A stretch of DNA of 64,000 bases from Pseudomonas abyssi. Its GTDB lineage: Bacteria; Pseudomonadota; Gammaproteobacteria; Pseudomonadales; Pseudomonadaceae. A program made the position numbers and the translations under genes. The stretch is from the NCBI RefSeq assembly GCF_002307495.1, contig NZ_NTMR01000003.1:248001-312000 (forward strand), given 5' to 3'. This document shows positions 26,890 through 35,281 of the stretch, one piece after another. The first letter of the stretch is position 1, and every line of letters starts with the position of its first letter. The notes below the pieces were generated by a model. That model saw only the letters and a list, made by a program, of their open reading frames with translations, was not told where the DNA came from and made no database searches.

Positions 26890-27861
26890 ATGGCCGTACA
26901 GGATCTGCTGTCACAGGATGAGATCGACGCCCTGCTTCACGGGGTAGACGACGGTGCTATCGATACTGATATCGAGAGTGAGCCGGGGTCGATCAAAAGT
27001 TATGACCTGACCAGCCAGGATCGTATCGTGCGTGGGCGCATGCCCACGTTGGAAATGATCAACGAACGCTTTGCCCGCTACACCCGTATCAGCATGTTCA
27101 ACCTGATGCGCCGTTCCGCCGATGTGGCCGTGGGCGGGGTGCAGGTAATGAAGTTTGGCGAGTATGTGCACTCGCTGTACGTGCCGACCAGCCTTAACCT
27201 GGTCAAGATGAAGCCGCTGCGCGGTACCGCGTTGTTCATTCTGGACGCCAAGCTGGTATTCAAGTTGGTCGACAACTTTTTTGGTGGCGATGGCCGTCAC
27301 GCCAAGATCGAAGGGCGGGAGTTCACCCCAACCGAGCTGCGCGTAGTACGCATGGTGCTGGACCAGGCCTTTGTTGATCTCAAGGAAGCCTGGCAGGCGG
27401 TGCACGACGTGCAGTTTGAGTACGTCAATTCCGAGGTCAACCCGGCGTTGGCCAATATCGTCAGCCCCAGTGAGGTGGTGGTGGTGTCCACCTTCCATAT
27501 CGAGCTGGATGGCGGTGGTGGCGACCTGCATGTGACCTTCCCTTATTCGATGATCGAGCCGCTACGCGAGGTCCTAGACTCGGGTGTGCAGTCAGACGTC
27601 GACGAGCACGATGAGCGCTGGGTGCGCGCATTGCGTGAAGAGATTACCGGCGTCAAGGTGCCGCTCAGCGCCACCGTGGTGAAAACCCAGCTGAAGCTCA
27701 AGGACCTGCTGAGCATGCAGGCCGGGGATGTGATTCCGGTCGAAATGCCTGATCACATGGTGCTCTGCGCCAACGGTGTGCCGACCTTCAAGAGCAAGCT
27801 GGGCGCGGTCAAGGGCAACCTGGCCTTACAGATTCTGGGTCCGGTTGCGCGTCCGCGCTGA
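26890..27861 (+). CDS. fliM: Flagellar motor switch protein FliM
   Basis: 323 residues. The N-terminal CheY-P-binding peptide LSQDEIDALL (6-15) is present, then the FliM middle domain (GRMPTLEMINERFARYTRISMFNLMRRSADV) and a C-terminal SpoA domain (KTQLKLKDLLSMQAGDVIPVEM). It forms the C-ring with FliG and FliN and controls rotation direction. It is followed by fliN after 34 bases. Confidence 0.97.
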   Translation: MAVQDLLSQDEIDALLHGVDDGAIDTDIESEPGSIKSYDLTSQDRIVRGRMPTLEMINERFARYTRISMFNLMRRSADVAVGGVQVMKFGEYVHSLYVPTSLNLVKMKPLRGTALFILDAKLVFKLVDNFFGGDGRHAKIEGREFTPTELRVVRMVLDQAFVDLKEAWQAVHDVQFEYVNSEVNPALANIVSPSEVVVVSTFHIELDGGGGDLHVTFPYSMIEPLREVLDSGVQSDVDEHDERWVRALREEITGVKVPLSATVVKTQLKLKDLLSMQAGDVIPVEMPDHMVLCANGVPTFKSKLGAVKGNLALQILGPVARPR

Positions 27862-27895
27862 CCGACCACGCTAAACAACAACAGGGGACAGCGAG

Positions 27896-28363
27896 ATGGC
27901 TGAGGACAAACAACCCGACGAGATCAGTGCCGAGGAGCAGGCATTGGCTGATGAGTGGGCGGCGGCACTGGATGAGGCTGGTGACGCCGGGCAGGACGAT
28001 ATTGACGCCATGCTCGAGCAAAGCAACGCCGAACCGCGGATGCCGATGGAGGAATTCAACTCGCCGGCCCGTGCCGACGGGGATGACTTTGATCCGGGCG
28101 ATAGCCCTAATCTGGACGTCATTCTGGATATTCCTGTCACCATTTCCATGGAGGTCGGCAATACCGACATCACTATCCGCAACCTGCTGCAACTCAACCA
28201 GGGGTCTGTGGTAGAGCTAGACCGACTGGCGGGTGAGCCGCTGGATGTGAAGGTCAACGGTACGCTGATCGCACATGGCGAGGTGGTGGTGGTCAACGAG
28301 AAGTTTGGCATTCGCCTGACCGATGTGATCAGCCCCTCCGAACGCATCAAGAAGCTGCGCTGA
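27896..28363 (+). CDS. fliN: Flagellar motor switch protein FliN
   Basis: 155 residues. A long acidic N-terminal extension (about 1-75, many Asp/Glu) is typical of Pseudomonas FliN and is followed by the SpoA domain: DIPVTISMEVGNTDITIRNLLQLNQGSVVELDRLAGEPLDVKVNGTLIAHGEVVVVNEKFGIRLTDV. It completes the C-ring and docks FliH-FliI. The stop overlaps the fliO ATG by 1 base. Confidence 0.96.
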   Translation: MAEDKQPDEISAEEQALADEWAAALDEAGDAGQDDIDAMLEQSNAEPRMPMEEFNSPARADGDDFDPGDSPNLDVILDIPVTISMEVGNTDITIRNLLQLNQGSVVELDRLAGEPLDVKVNGTLIAHGEVVVVNEKFGIRLTDVISPSERIKKLR

Positions 28364-28800
28364 TGCGGGCGTTGCTGCTTCTTCTGGGCGTGGGTGTGCC
28401 GTTACCGCTACTGGCGCAGACCGGCCAGCCGGCGGCCGCCGCTGCCAGTAACATCGGTAGCGCCTCGCTTGCCGGCCAGTTGAGTCAACTGGCGCTCGGG
28501 CTGCTGGTCGTGGTTGGCCTTATCTTTGCGCTGGGCTGGCTGCTGCGCCGGGTTGGGCCCATGGCCGGGCAGGGTGGGCAGCACATCCGCTTGCTCAGCA
28601 GTCTGCCACTGGGGCCGCGTGACCGTTTGCTGCTGGTCGATGTGGGGGGCACGCAGATGTTGCTGGGTGCCTCGCCCGGTCGTATCAACACCCTGCATGT
28701 CTTCGAGCAGCCGGTGGCGGACATCGGTCAGGCTACCGCTGGCAACAGCGACTTTGCCCGCAAGCTGCAGGCGATGCTGAAACGGGATCAGACACCATGA
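28363..28800 (+). CDS. fliO: Flagellar export-gate assembly protein FliO
   Basis: 145 residues. N-terminal signal-like segment (about 1-18, ending LLAQT), a membrane helix (about 42-62, [22 protein letters not shown]), then a small cytoplasmic domain with [32 protein letters not shown]. FliO stabilises the FliPQR gate during assembly. It overlaps fliN by 1 and fliP by 4 bases. Confidence 0.92.
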   Translation: MRALLLLLGVGVPLPLLAQTGQPAAAAASNIGSASLAGQLSQLALGLLVVVGLIFALGWLLRRVGPMAGQGGQHIRLLSSLPLGPRDRLLLVDVGGTQMLLGASPGRINTLHVFEQPVADIGQATAGNSDFARKLQAMLKRDQTP

Positions 28801-29549
28801 TGCGCTGGTTTGGTTTTTTGTTGATACTGCTGGCGCCCTCGGTCTGGGCGCAGACGGCAGCCGATCCGTTGAGCATGCCGGCGATCACGCTGAGTACCGA
28901 TGCAGAAGGCCAGCAGACCTATTCGGTCAGCCTGCAAATTCTGCTGCTGATGTCGGCGCTGAGCTTTATCCCGGCCTTTGTGATGATGATGACCAGCTTT
29001 ACCCGGATCATCATTGTGTTCGCCATCCTTCGGCAGGCCCTTGGCTTGCAGCAGACGCCGTCGAGCCAGATCCTGATTGGCCTTGCGTTGTTTCTCACCC
29101 TGTTCATCATGGCGCCGGTATTCGATCGCGTTAACCAGACAGCGCTGCAGCCCTACCTGAACGAGGAAATGGCGCCGCAGCAGGCGCTTGAGGCGGCCAG
29201 TATTCCGATGCGCGACTTCATGCTGGCGCAAACACGCGAGACCGATCTGGAGCTGTTTGTGCGGTTGGCCAAACGTACTGACCTGGCCAGCCCGGACGAT
29301 GTGCCTTTCCATATTCTGGTGCCGGCGTTTGTTACGTCCGAGCTGAAAACTGCCTTTCAGATCGGCTTCATGATTTTTATTCCCTTTCTGGTGATTGATC
29401 TGGTGGTCGCCAGTGTTCTGATGGCTATGGGTATGATGATGCTGTCGCCGCTGATCATCTCGCTGCCCTTTAAGATCATGCTATTTGTGCTGGTCGATGG
29501 CTGGGCGCTGATTATCGGCACCCTGGCTGCCAGCTTTGCGGTGACATAG
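28797..29549 (+). CDS. fliP: Flagellar type III export gate protein FliP
   Basis: 250 residues with a cleavable signal peptide ([19 protein letters not shown]) as usual for FliP. Conserved [58 protein letters not shown] and the C-terminal [26 protein letters not shown], with four membrane helices. FliP5-FliQ4-FliR1 form the export pore. The first of two tandem ATGs (28797, 28800) overlaps the fliO stop. Confidence 0.96.
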   Translation: MMRWFGFLLILLAPSVWAQTAADPLSMPAITLSTDAEGQQTYSVSLQILLLMSALSFIPAFVMMMTSFTRIIIVFAILRQALGLQQTPSSQILIGLALFLTLFIMAPVFDRVNQTALQPYLNEEMAPQQALEAASIPMRDFMLAQTRETDLELFVRLAKRTDLASPDDVPFHILVPAFVTSELKTAFQIGFMIFIPFLVIDLVVASVLMAMGMMMLSPLIISLPFKIMLFVLVDGWALIIGTLAASFAVT

Positions 29550-29558
29550 GAGCAGGCC

Positions 29559-29828
29559 ATGACTCCCGAAGTGGCGATCGATCTGTTTCGACAAGCGCTC
29601 TGGCTGACCTCGGTGGTGGTCGCCATCGTGGTACTGCCAAGTCTGCTCATAGGCCTGATTGTTGCCATGTTTCAGGCGGCAACACAGATCAACGAACAGA
29701 CTCTCAGCTTCTTGCCGCGTTTGCTGATCACCTTTCTGACCCTGATCTGGCTTGGGCCCTGGCTGGCGACACAGATGGTCGAGTTCACCGATACCCTGTA
29801 TCGGCAGATACCCGGATTGATCGGCTGA
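29559..29828 (+). CDS. fliQ: Flagellar type III export gate protein FliQ
   Basis: 89 residues, two membrane hairpins: LWLTSVVVAIVVLPSLLIGLIVAMFQAATQINEQTLSFLPRL and FLTLIWLGPWLATQMVEFTDTL. Matches the FliQ/SpaQ family over its entire length. It lies between fliP (9-base gap) and fliR (1-base overlap). Confidence 0.96.
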   Translation: MTPEVAIDLFRQALWLTSVVVAIVVLPSLLIGLIVAMFQAATQINEQTLSFLPRLLITFLTLIWLGPWLATQMVEFTDTLYRQIPGLIG

Positions 29829-30604
29829 TGTTGGAGCTCTCCAGCGCCGAGATCAGTCGCTGGGTAGGTAGCTACCTGTGGGTGCTGTTTCGCATTGCCT
29901 CCCTGTTGATGACCATGCCGGTGATTGGCACGCAGCTGCTGCCGGTGCGCATCCGTCTCTACCTGGCGTTGGCCATCACGGCCCTGGTGGCCCCACAGAT
30001 CGGCGAGGTGCCGACGATCGATGCGTTGTCGCTGCAAAGCTGGCTGTTGATCGGCGAGCAGATTCTGATTGGCGCGGCGATGGGCTTTTCGCTGCAGCTA
30101 CTGTTTCAGATTCACGTGCTGGCCGGACAGATTGTTGCCATGCAGATGGGCCTGGGGTTCGCGTCGATGAACGACCCCAGCATGGGGATTTCGGTTGCGG
30201 TCGTTGCCCAGGTCTTCACTATGCTGGTGACGCTGTTGTTTCTGGCCATGAACGGCCACCTGGTGGTGTTGGAGGTGCTGGTTGAGAGCTTCACCACGTT
30301 GCCCATTGGTGAGAGTCTCGGGCGGCTCGACTTTCAGGCGCTGGTGCTGCGGTTCTCCTGGGTAATGGCCGCCGCCATTCTGATCGGTCTGCCGGCGATT
30401 ACCGCGCTGCTGATCGTCAATATTTCCTTTGGTGTGATGATGCGTGCTGCGCCGCAGCTGAACATTTTTTCCATCGGCTTTCCGCTGACGTTGGTGTTTG
30501 GCCTGTTCATCCTCTGGGTGCTGCTGGGTAATGTGCTGGCGCAGTATCAGGCGCTGGCAGCGGAGGCGCTGATTTACCTGCGTGCACTGGTGAGGGCGGG
30601 CTGA
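29828..30604 (+). CDS. fliR: Flagellar type III export gate protein FliR
   Basis: 258 residues, several membrane helices. Conserved LWVLFRIASLLMTMPVIGTQLLPVRIRLYLALAITALVAPQIG, MQMGLGFASMNDP and the C-terminal FSIGFPLTLVFGLFILWVLL. One copy joins FliP and FliQ in the pore. It overlaps fliQ and flhB by 1 base each, giving tight translational coupling. Confidence 0.96.
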   Translation: MLELSSAEISRWVGSYLWVLFRIASLLMTMPVIGTQLLPVRIRLYLALAITALVAPQIGEVPTIDALSLQSWLLIGEQILIGAAMGFSLQLLFQIHVLAGQIVAMQMGLGFASMNDPSMGISVAVVAQVFTMLVTLLFLAMNGHLVVLEVLVESFTTLPIGESLGRLDFQALVLRFSWVMAAAILIGLPAITALLIVNISFGVMMRAAPQLNIFSIGFPLTLVFGLFILWVLLGNVLAQYQALAAEALIYLRALVRAG

Positions 30605-31734
30605 TGGCTGAATCCGATAGCGGTCAGGAACGCACGGAGGAGCCCACGGGCAAGCGACTCCAGGAGTCGCGTGACAAGGGGCAGGTAGCGCGCTCGCGCG
30701 AGCTCAATACGCTGGCGGTGGTGATGGTCGCGGCGGTGGGCCTGCTGACGCTGGGGCCGGCGATGGTGCAGAAGCTGATGAACATCATGAGCTTCAACTT
30801 CAGCATTGAGCGCGAAGCGCTCTACAGCAATGACAGTATGGGCCTGCACCTGTTTGCTTCGGTGGGCGAGGGGCTGGAAGTGTTGGGGCCGCTGTTTTTC
30901 CTGTTGCTGGTGGCCTCTATCGTGGGGCCGGTACTGCTGGGTGGCTGGCTGTTCAGCATCAAGTCCCTAGCGCCTAAGTTCGAGCGCATGAATCCGCTGG
31001 CAGGCCTCAAGCGCATGTTCTCGCTCAAGGCACTGGTCGAGCTGCTCAAGGCGTTGGGCAAGTTCCTGGTGGTGCTGGGCGCCGCCTTGCTGGTACTCCA
31101 CCTGCGAACCGAGGATCTGCTCAGCATGGGCCAGGAGTCGCTGCAGTCAGCGATAGTGCACTGCGCCTGGGTACTTGCCTCCTCCCTGATCATCCTGTCT
31201 GCGTCACTGATCCTGATAGCAGCAGTCGATGTGCCGTTTCAGCTGTGGGACCACAAGCAGAAGCTGCGGATGACCAAGCAGGAGGTCAAGGACGAGTTCA
31301 AGGATTCCGAGGGCAAGCCCGAAGTGAAAGGGCGTATTCGTCAGTTGCAGCGTGAAATGGCCGAGCGCCGGATGATGGACAAGGTGCCACAGGCCGATGT
31401 GGTGATCACCAACCCGACGCATTTTGCCGTAGCGCTGAAGTACGACCCGCTGGCGACCGGTGCGCCGGTGCTGCTGGCCAAGGGGGCTGACCTGGTGGCG
31501 CAGCGCATTCGCGAGGTAGCCAGCGAAAACCAGATTGTGGTGCTGGAATCAGCCCCGCTGGCGCGGGCGGTGTTTTACAGTACCGAGCTGGATCGCGAGA
31601 TTCCGGCCGGGCTGTATTTGGCCGTGGCGCAGGTGCTGGCGTATGTCTTCCAGCTGCGCCAGTTCCGCGCAGGTCAGGGCAAGCGGCCGGGGCCGATGCC
31701 GCAGCCGCCGATCCCGGATGACCTCAAGCGCTGA
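30604..31734 (+). CDS. flhB: Flagellar export switch protein FlhB
   Basis: 376 residues. Start AESDSGQERTEEPTGKRLQESRDKGQVARSRELN is the FlhB/YscU signature; four membrane helices (about 30-210) precede a cytoplasmic domain with the self-cleavage site NPTH at 270-273. Cleavage allows the hook-to-filament switch together with FliK. The C-terminal tail (LRQFRAGQGKRPGPMPQPPIPDDLKR) is proline-rich as in Pseudomonas. flhA, which usually follows directly, is absent here: the TGA stop abuts the stop of pomB on the other strand. Confidence 0.97.
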   Translation: MAESDSGQERTEEPTGKRLQESRDKGQVARSRELNTLAVVMVAAVGLLTLGPAMVQKLMNIMSFNFSIEREALYSNDSMGLHLFASVGEGLEVLGPLFFLLLVASIVGPVLLGGWLFSIKSLAPKFERMNPLAGLKRMFSLKALVELLKALGKFLVVLGAALLVLHLRTEDLLSMGQESLQSAIVHCAWVLASSLIILSASLILIAAVDVPFQLWDHKQKLRMTKQEVKDEFKDSEGKPEVKGRIRQLQREMAERRMMDKVPQADVVITNPTHFAVALKYDPLATGAPVLLAKGADLVAQRIREVASENQIVVLESAPLARAVFYSTELDREIPAGLYLAVAQVLAYVFQLRQFRAGQGKRPGPMPQPPIPDDLKR

Positions 31735-32649
31735 TCAGGGGCGCGGGGTTGGGTTGTGCTGCAGCTCCAGATCTTGAATCAGGTCACCCAGATCCTCCTC
31801 CATCAGCCGGCGCAGCTCTGCCTCGTATTCTTCAATCGAACCGGACAGGTCCAGAATGATTTCCACCCGGCGGTTCAGTGCGCGGGTTTCCGGCCATTCA
31901 TTGCTGGCGCGCGGACGGGTCTCGGCGTAGCCCTGCACGCGAATGCGTTCAGGCTTGATGCTGTCGTCCAGCAGCAGGGCGTTGGCTACTGACGAGGCGC
32001 GTGCGGCTGACAGGTCCCAGTTGGACTGGAAGCGATTGGTGTGGATCGGGATATTGTCGGTATGGCCTTCAATGGTGACCTCGCCCGGCAGCTCGGCGAG
32101 CACCTCGGCGATGCGATCGAGCATGGCGTGAAAGTCTTCGGTCATGTCGGCTGAACCAGACGGGAAGGAGCCTTTTTCCTCGACCCGAATGATGATTCGC
32201 TTGCGATCATGCTCGAGTTGGATACGCCCTTCCTGCAGCTCGTTTTCCAGCACATCACGCAGGGCGTCGACGCTGGTGTCGATCTGTTGCTCGGTGGTGC
32301 TCTGTACCTGCTCCTGCAGTTCGGTTTCCATTTCGGCGCGCAGGGTGTCGAGTTGCGGGGATTCCTCGGTGGTTTGCTGGCGCACGCTGTCTACCGGCGT
32401 GGGTTCAGGCTTGCCGGGGGAGAAATTGTCGAAAATTGGGCTGGTACCCATCGGGATATCAAGCGCCGGAATATCGCGCTGCACGCCGAAGGCCTTGGAT
32501 AACTCGCCGGCAATCTGCTTGAACTTCTGCGCGTCGATTTCCGAGAATGACAGCAGCAGTACGAAAAAGCACATCAGCAGCGACATCAGGTCGGCGAAGG
32601 TCATGACCCACGCCGGGATGCCGGGGCTATCGTCTTCCTGTTCTTCCAT
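31735..32649 (-). CDS. pomB: PomB/MotB-type flagellar stator protein (sodium type)
   Basis: 304 residues. One membrane helix with the ion-binding aspartate D20 (IPAWVMTFADLMSLLMCFFVLLLSFSE), the plug/linker KFKQIAGELSKAFGVQ and GKPEPTPVDSVRQQT, which parallel Vibrio PomB and not the proton-type MotB or MotD, then an OmpA-like peptidoglycan-binding domain (EGHTDNIPI, NWDLSAARASSVANALL, RRVEIILD). It anchors the stator to the wall. It overlaps pomA by 1 base, and its stop touches the flhB stop (TGATCA). Sodium coupling is inferred from similarity recalled by eye. Confidence 0.88.
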   Translation of the reverse strand: MEEQEDDSPGIPAWVMTFADLMSLLMCFFVLLLSFSEIDAQKFKQIAGELSKAFGVQRDIPALDIPMGTSPIFDNFSPGKPEPTPVDSVRQQTTEESPQLDTLRAEMETELQEQVQSTTEQQIDTSVDALRDVLENELQEGRIQLEHDRKRIIIRVEEKGSFPSGSADMTEDFHAMLDRIAEVLAELPGEVTIEGHTDNIPIHTNRFQSNWDLSAARASSVANALLLDDSIKPERIRVQGYAETRPRASNEWPETRALNRRVEIILDLSGSIEEYEAELRRLMEEDLGDLIQDLELQHNPTPRP

Positions 32650-33425
32650 CAGGCGTCCTGCGCCTCGCCAGCGGCGGCTTTGTCACGTTTGTTCTCAGGC
32701 AGGTAGCTGCGCAGCAGTTGCTCGATGACGCGTGGGTTGGTGCCTTCCTGGATAGCCAGAATGGCGTCTATCCAAAGCGCCTGCATGCGCGCCTCTTCGG
32801 TCATGCGCAGGGTCAGCTTGTCGGCGATGGGCAGGCAGATCATGGTGGCGAGCATGGCCCCGTACAGCGTGGTGAGCAGGGCGACTGCCATGGCTGGGCC
32901 GATTGATTTCGGGTCTTCCATATTGGACAACATCTGTACCAGACCGATCAGCGTACCGATCATGCCCATGGCCGGGCCAACATCGCCCAGCGCGGAAAAT
33001 ACCTTGGCGCCCCAGCGGTTGCGGTCCAGCGTCAGCACGCGTTCTTTTTCCAGGATCGCTTTCACGGTTTCCTGCGGATGGCCATCAATCAGCAGTTGGA
33101 TGCCGCTGGCCAGAAAGGGTTGGGAGATTTCTTTCTCTTCCAGGGCCAGCAGGCCTTGCTTGCGGGCCAGGGTAGCCAGTTCGACCAGTTCGCTGATACT
33201 GGCTTCGGTATCGGGCAGCTTGAAGCGGAAAGCGCGGCCGGCAACTTTAATGGCGCCAATAAATTGACTGACATTGAATTTGGCAAGCACCACGAACAGG
33301 CTGCCCCCGATCACGATCAGCAGGGAAGGCACATTGAAGAACACCTGAGCACCAGTGCCCAGCAAGATTGACGCGGCAATAATGCCGATTGCGCCGATAA
33401 GACCTATCAGGGTTGCGAGATCCAA
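32649..33425 (-). CDS. pomA: PomA/MotA-type flagellar stator protein (sodium type), TTG start
   Basis: 258 residues with four membrane helices. Starts MDLATLIGLIGAIGI as Vibrio PomA does, with the initiating codon TTG (complement of 33423-33425) and AGGAG six bases upstream; there is no ATG nearby. Conserved LLALEEKEIS..FL.SGIQLLIDG, the proline/glycine loop GDVGPAMGMIGTLIGLVQMLSNM and GPAMAVALLTTLYGAMLATMICLPIADKL match MotA_ExbB family PomA. It pairs with PomB encoded directly after. A sodium-driven stator fits the ectoine genes nearby and a saline habitat (inference). Confidence 0.88.
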   Translation of the reverse strand: MDLATLIGLIGAIGIIAASILLGTGAQVFFNVPSLLIVIGGSLFVVLAKFNVSQFIGAIKVAGRAFRFKLPDTEASISELVELATLARKQGLLALEEKEISQPFLASGIQLLIDGHPQETVKAILEKERVLTLDRNRWGAKVFSALGDVGPAMGMIGTLIGLVQMLSNMEDPKSIGPAMAVALLTTLYGAMLATMICLPIADKLTLRMTEEARMQALWIDAILAIQEGTNPRVIEQLLRSYLPENKRDKAAAGEAQDA

Positions 33426-33575
33426 CAGGGACTCCTGGAACTGAACGACGGGTTGACAGCCAAAGGGCTTTACGCGGGCTACATCGGGACTGCCGATCGG
33501 TTTTGCTCAGCCCTGCAAGTGAGTGCGCTGCAAGGCAGGGCGGACAGATCGCTCTGTGCCGCTAGCGTGCGGGAT

Positions 33576-33602
33576 TGATCGGCTTCCCACAAGGTCTATT
33601 CT
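33576..33602 (-). promoter_or_regulatory. Weak candidate sigma-28 promoter for pomAB
   Basis: On the minus strand AGAA, 15 bases, GCCGATCA: two mismatches in the -35 and one in the -10 against TAAA-N15-GCCGATAA. It would give a leader of about 140 bases. Listed because no better motif was found in the 253-base gap. Confidence 0.3.
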
Positions 33603-33678
33603 ATGTGGGCTTGGCGATATTGCAAACGCCCGATGCTTAGCATTTTTGCTGCCGCGAGGGCTCTGATGGAGAGTATTC

Positions 33679-34395
33679 ATGTCTGCAGTTGCACGTTGTT
33701 CCCTCTGGTCGCTGCTGGCAGCGGCTTTGATTGCGCTGGCCCTGGGCTTTGTCGGTGTCAGCTTGAAAACCGGTTTGTTGGAGTTCCGTGGCGCCGACCG
33801 GCTAGTGAGTGTCAAAGGTTTGGCGGAGCGCGAGGTCGCCGCCGATCTGGCTCTGTGGCCGGTTAACTTCAGCGTCAGTGGTGACAGCCTTGATCGTTTG
33901 CAGAGCGATATCGATACCCAGCAAGGACTGGTGCGCTCTTTCCTGTTGCTGAAGGGCTTTACCGAGGCGGACATACAGTTGTCGGTGCCCAAGATTGTCG
34001 ATCAACACGCCAACAGTTACGGCGCCAACCTGCCGCCCGAACGCTATCGCGCTGAGGTAACCGTGCTGGTACGCACGCAGGATGTGGATGCGGTGAAGGC
34101 GGGAATGCAGAGCGTCGGCGAGCTGGTCAAGTCCGGGGTGGCGTTGACCCAGAGTTACGAGTTTCAGCCGACCTTTCTGTTCACTCAGCTGGAGTCGATC
34201 AAGCCGGAGATGATCGCCGATGCCACCGCCGATGCCAGAGCCGCGGCTGATCAGTTTGCCCGTGATTCGGGCAGCACGGTCGGCAGCATTCGGCGTGCGA
34301 CCCAGGGTTATTTTTCGATCAATGACGTGGACCCCTTTACACCTGAAATCAAGCGTATCAGGGTGGTCACCAATATCGACTACAGCCTGGAGTAG
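33679..34395 (+). CDS. SIMPL-domain (DUF541) exported protein
   Basis: 238 residues. An N-terminal signal-anchor (about 8-30, SLLAAALIALALGFVGVSL) is followed by one SIMPL domain (VSVKGLAEREVAADLALWPVNFSVSGDSLDRLQSDID, KPEMIADATADARAAADQFARDSG, RVVTNIDYSLE). Members are periplasmic or membrane-anchored oligomers of unclear role, sometimes linked to oxidative stress. The last 16 bases overlap, tail to tail, the gene on the other strand. No clear operon partner. Confidence 0.85.
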   Translation: MSAVARCSLWSLLAAALIALALGFVGVSLKTGLLEFRGADRLVSVKGLAEREVAADLALWPVNFSVSGDSLDRLQSDIDTQQGLVRSFLLLKGFTEADIQLSVPKIVDQHANSYGANLPPERYRAEVTVLVRTQDVDAVKAGMQSVGELVKSGVALTQSYEFQPTFLFTQLESIKPEMIADATADARAAADQFARDSGSTVGSIRRATQGYFSINDVDPFTPEIKRIRVVTNIDYSLE

Positions 34396-35171
34396 TCTGC
34401 CGCGTGGCGGAGCACGAAGTGGCTGATGCTGGCCGGCCAAGCATGCAGGGCGTTGACGTCGTCGATCACCTGCAGCTCGGCCAGCGGCAAGGCGGCTGCC
34501 AGCCGTTGCGCGGTTTCTAGCGGGTGAATCGGGTCGTCACGCCAGGCCAGTATCAGTGTCGGGATTTGCAGCTGCTCAAGGGCTGCTGCTGGCGGCAGGT
34601 CGCACTGGCAGGCAGCGTCTAGTATCGCCAGCAGGTCGTCGGCGTGCATCTGTGCCAGTGCGTCCAGCGACGCCGCGGCGTCCCCGGGCCTGGCCGCGAG
34701 CAGCCAGGCGGGCAGGGCGGGGTTTTGTGCTGCCAGCGAGACTAGGCTGGCCAGTCCGCGTTGCTGAATAATGCGTTGCATCTGCCGGTAGCGTCGTACT
34801 TGAGCGGGTCTCGTGTGCCAGGCGGTGGGTGGCGTCGCCAGTACCAGGCAGGACACCTTCTCGGGTGCGCGCAGGGCTGCCAGCAGGGCGCTGGCCGAGC
34901 CCATCGAATGCCCTCCCAACGCGTAAAGCCCGGTTGCCTGGGCGTCGGCCAGCGACAGCAGGTCACCGGCCTGACTGGACCATAGATAGTCGGCAGGATC
35001 GATGCTGCCCGGCGAGCGGCCGTGCCCGCGGGCATCAAAGCGCACCCGGCGCAGCGGGTCTGGCTGGACGGGGTGAAACCAGCCGGTGCGGCTCTCAAAC
35101 TCCGTTGAGTGCATCAGGCCATGGGCCCATACGAGCGTGGGGCCGTCGCCGGAAAGGGTGGTATGGAGCAT
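34380..35171 (-). CDS. Alpha/beta-fold hydrolase
   Basis: 263 residues from the ATG at 35169-35171; a TTG six codons upstream is possible and neither has a good ribosome site. Catalytic elements: oxyanion region VWAHGLMHS, nucleophile Ser in GGHSMGSA, Asp in WRDDPIHP and His in VNALHAWP. The spacing is that of the Abhydrolase_6 group (esterases, lactonases, haloperoxidase-like). The substrate is unknown. Tail-to-tail overlap of 16 bases with the SIMPL gene and divergent from the next hydrolase, with 110 bases between the starts. Confidence 0.75.
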   Translation of the reverse strand: MLHTTLSGDGPTLVWAHGLMHSTEFESRTGWFHPVQPDPLRRVRFDARGHGRSPGSIDPADYLWSSQAGDLLSLADAQATGLYALGGHSMGSASALLAALRAPEKVSCLVLATPPTAWHTRPAQVRRYRQMQRIIQQRGLASLVSLAAQNPALPAWLLAARPGDAAASLDALAQMHADDLLAILDAACQCDLPPAAALEQLQIPTLILAWRDDPIHPLETAQRLAAALPLAELQVIDDVNALHAWPASISHFVLRHAADYSRL

Positions 35172-35281
35172 GCGCGTTATCGTGATCAAGGCCGAAACGC
35201 CAGATTAACAGACGGGAATGCCGCTGACAGGCTATGGGCGGCGGATTAGACTGTCTGCCTTGTTTTGGGGGAGTTCACCGG

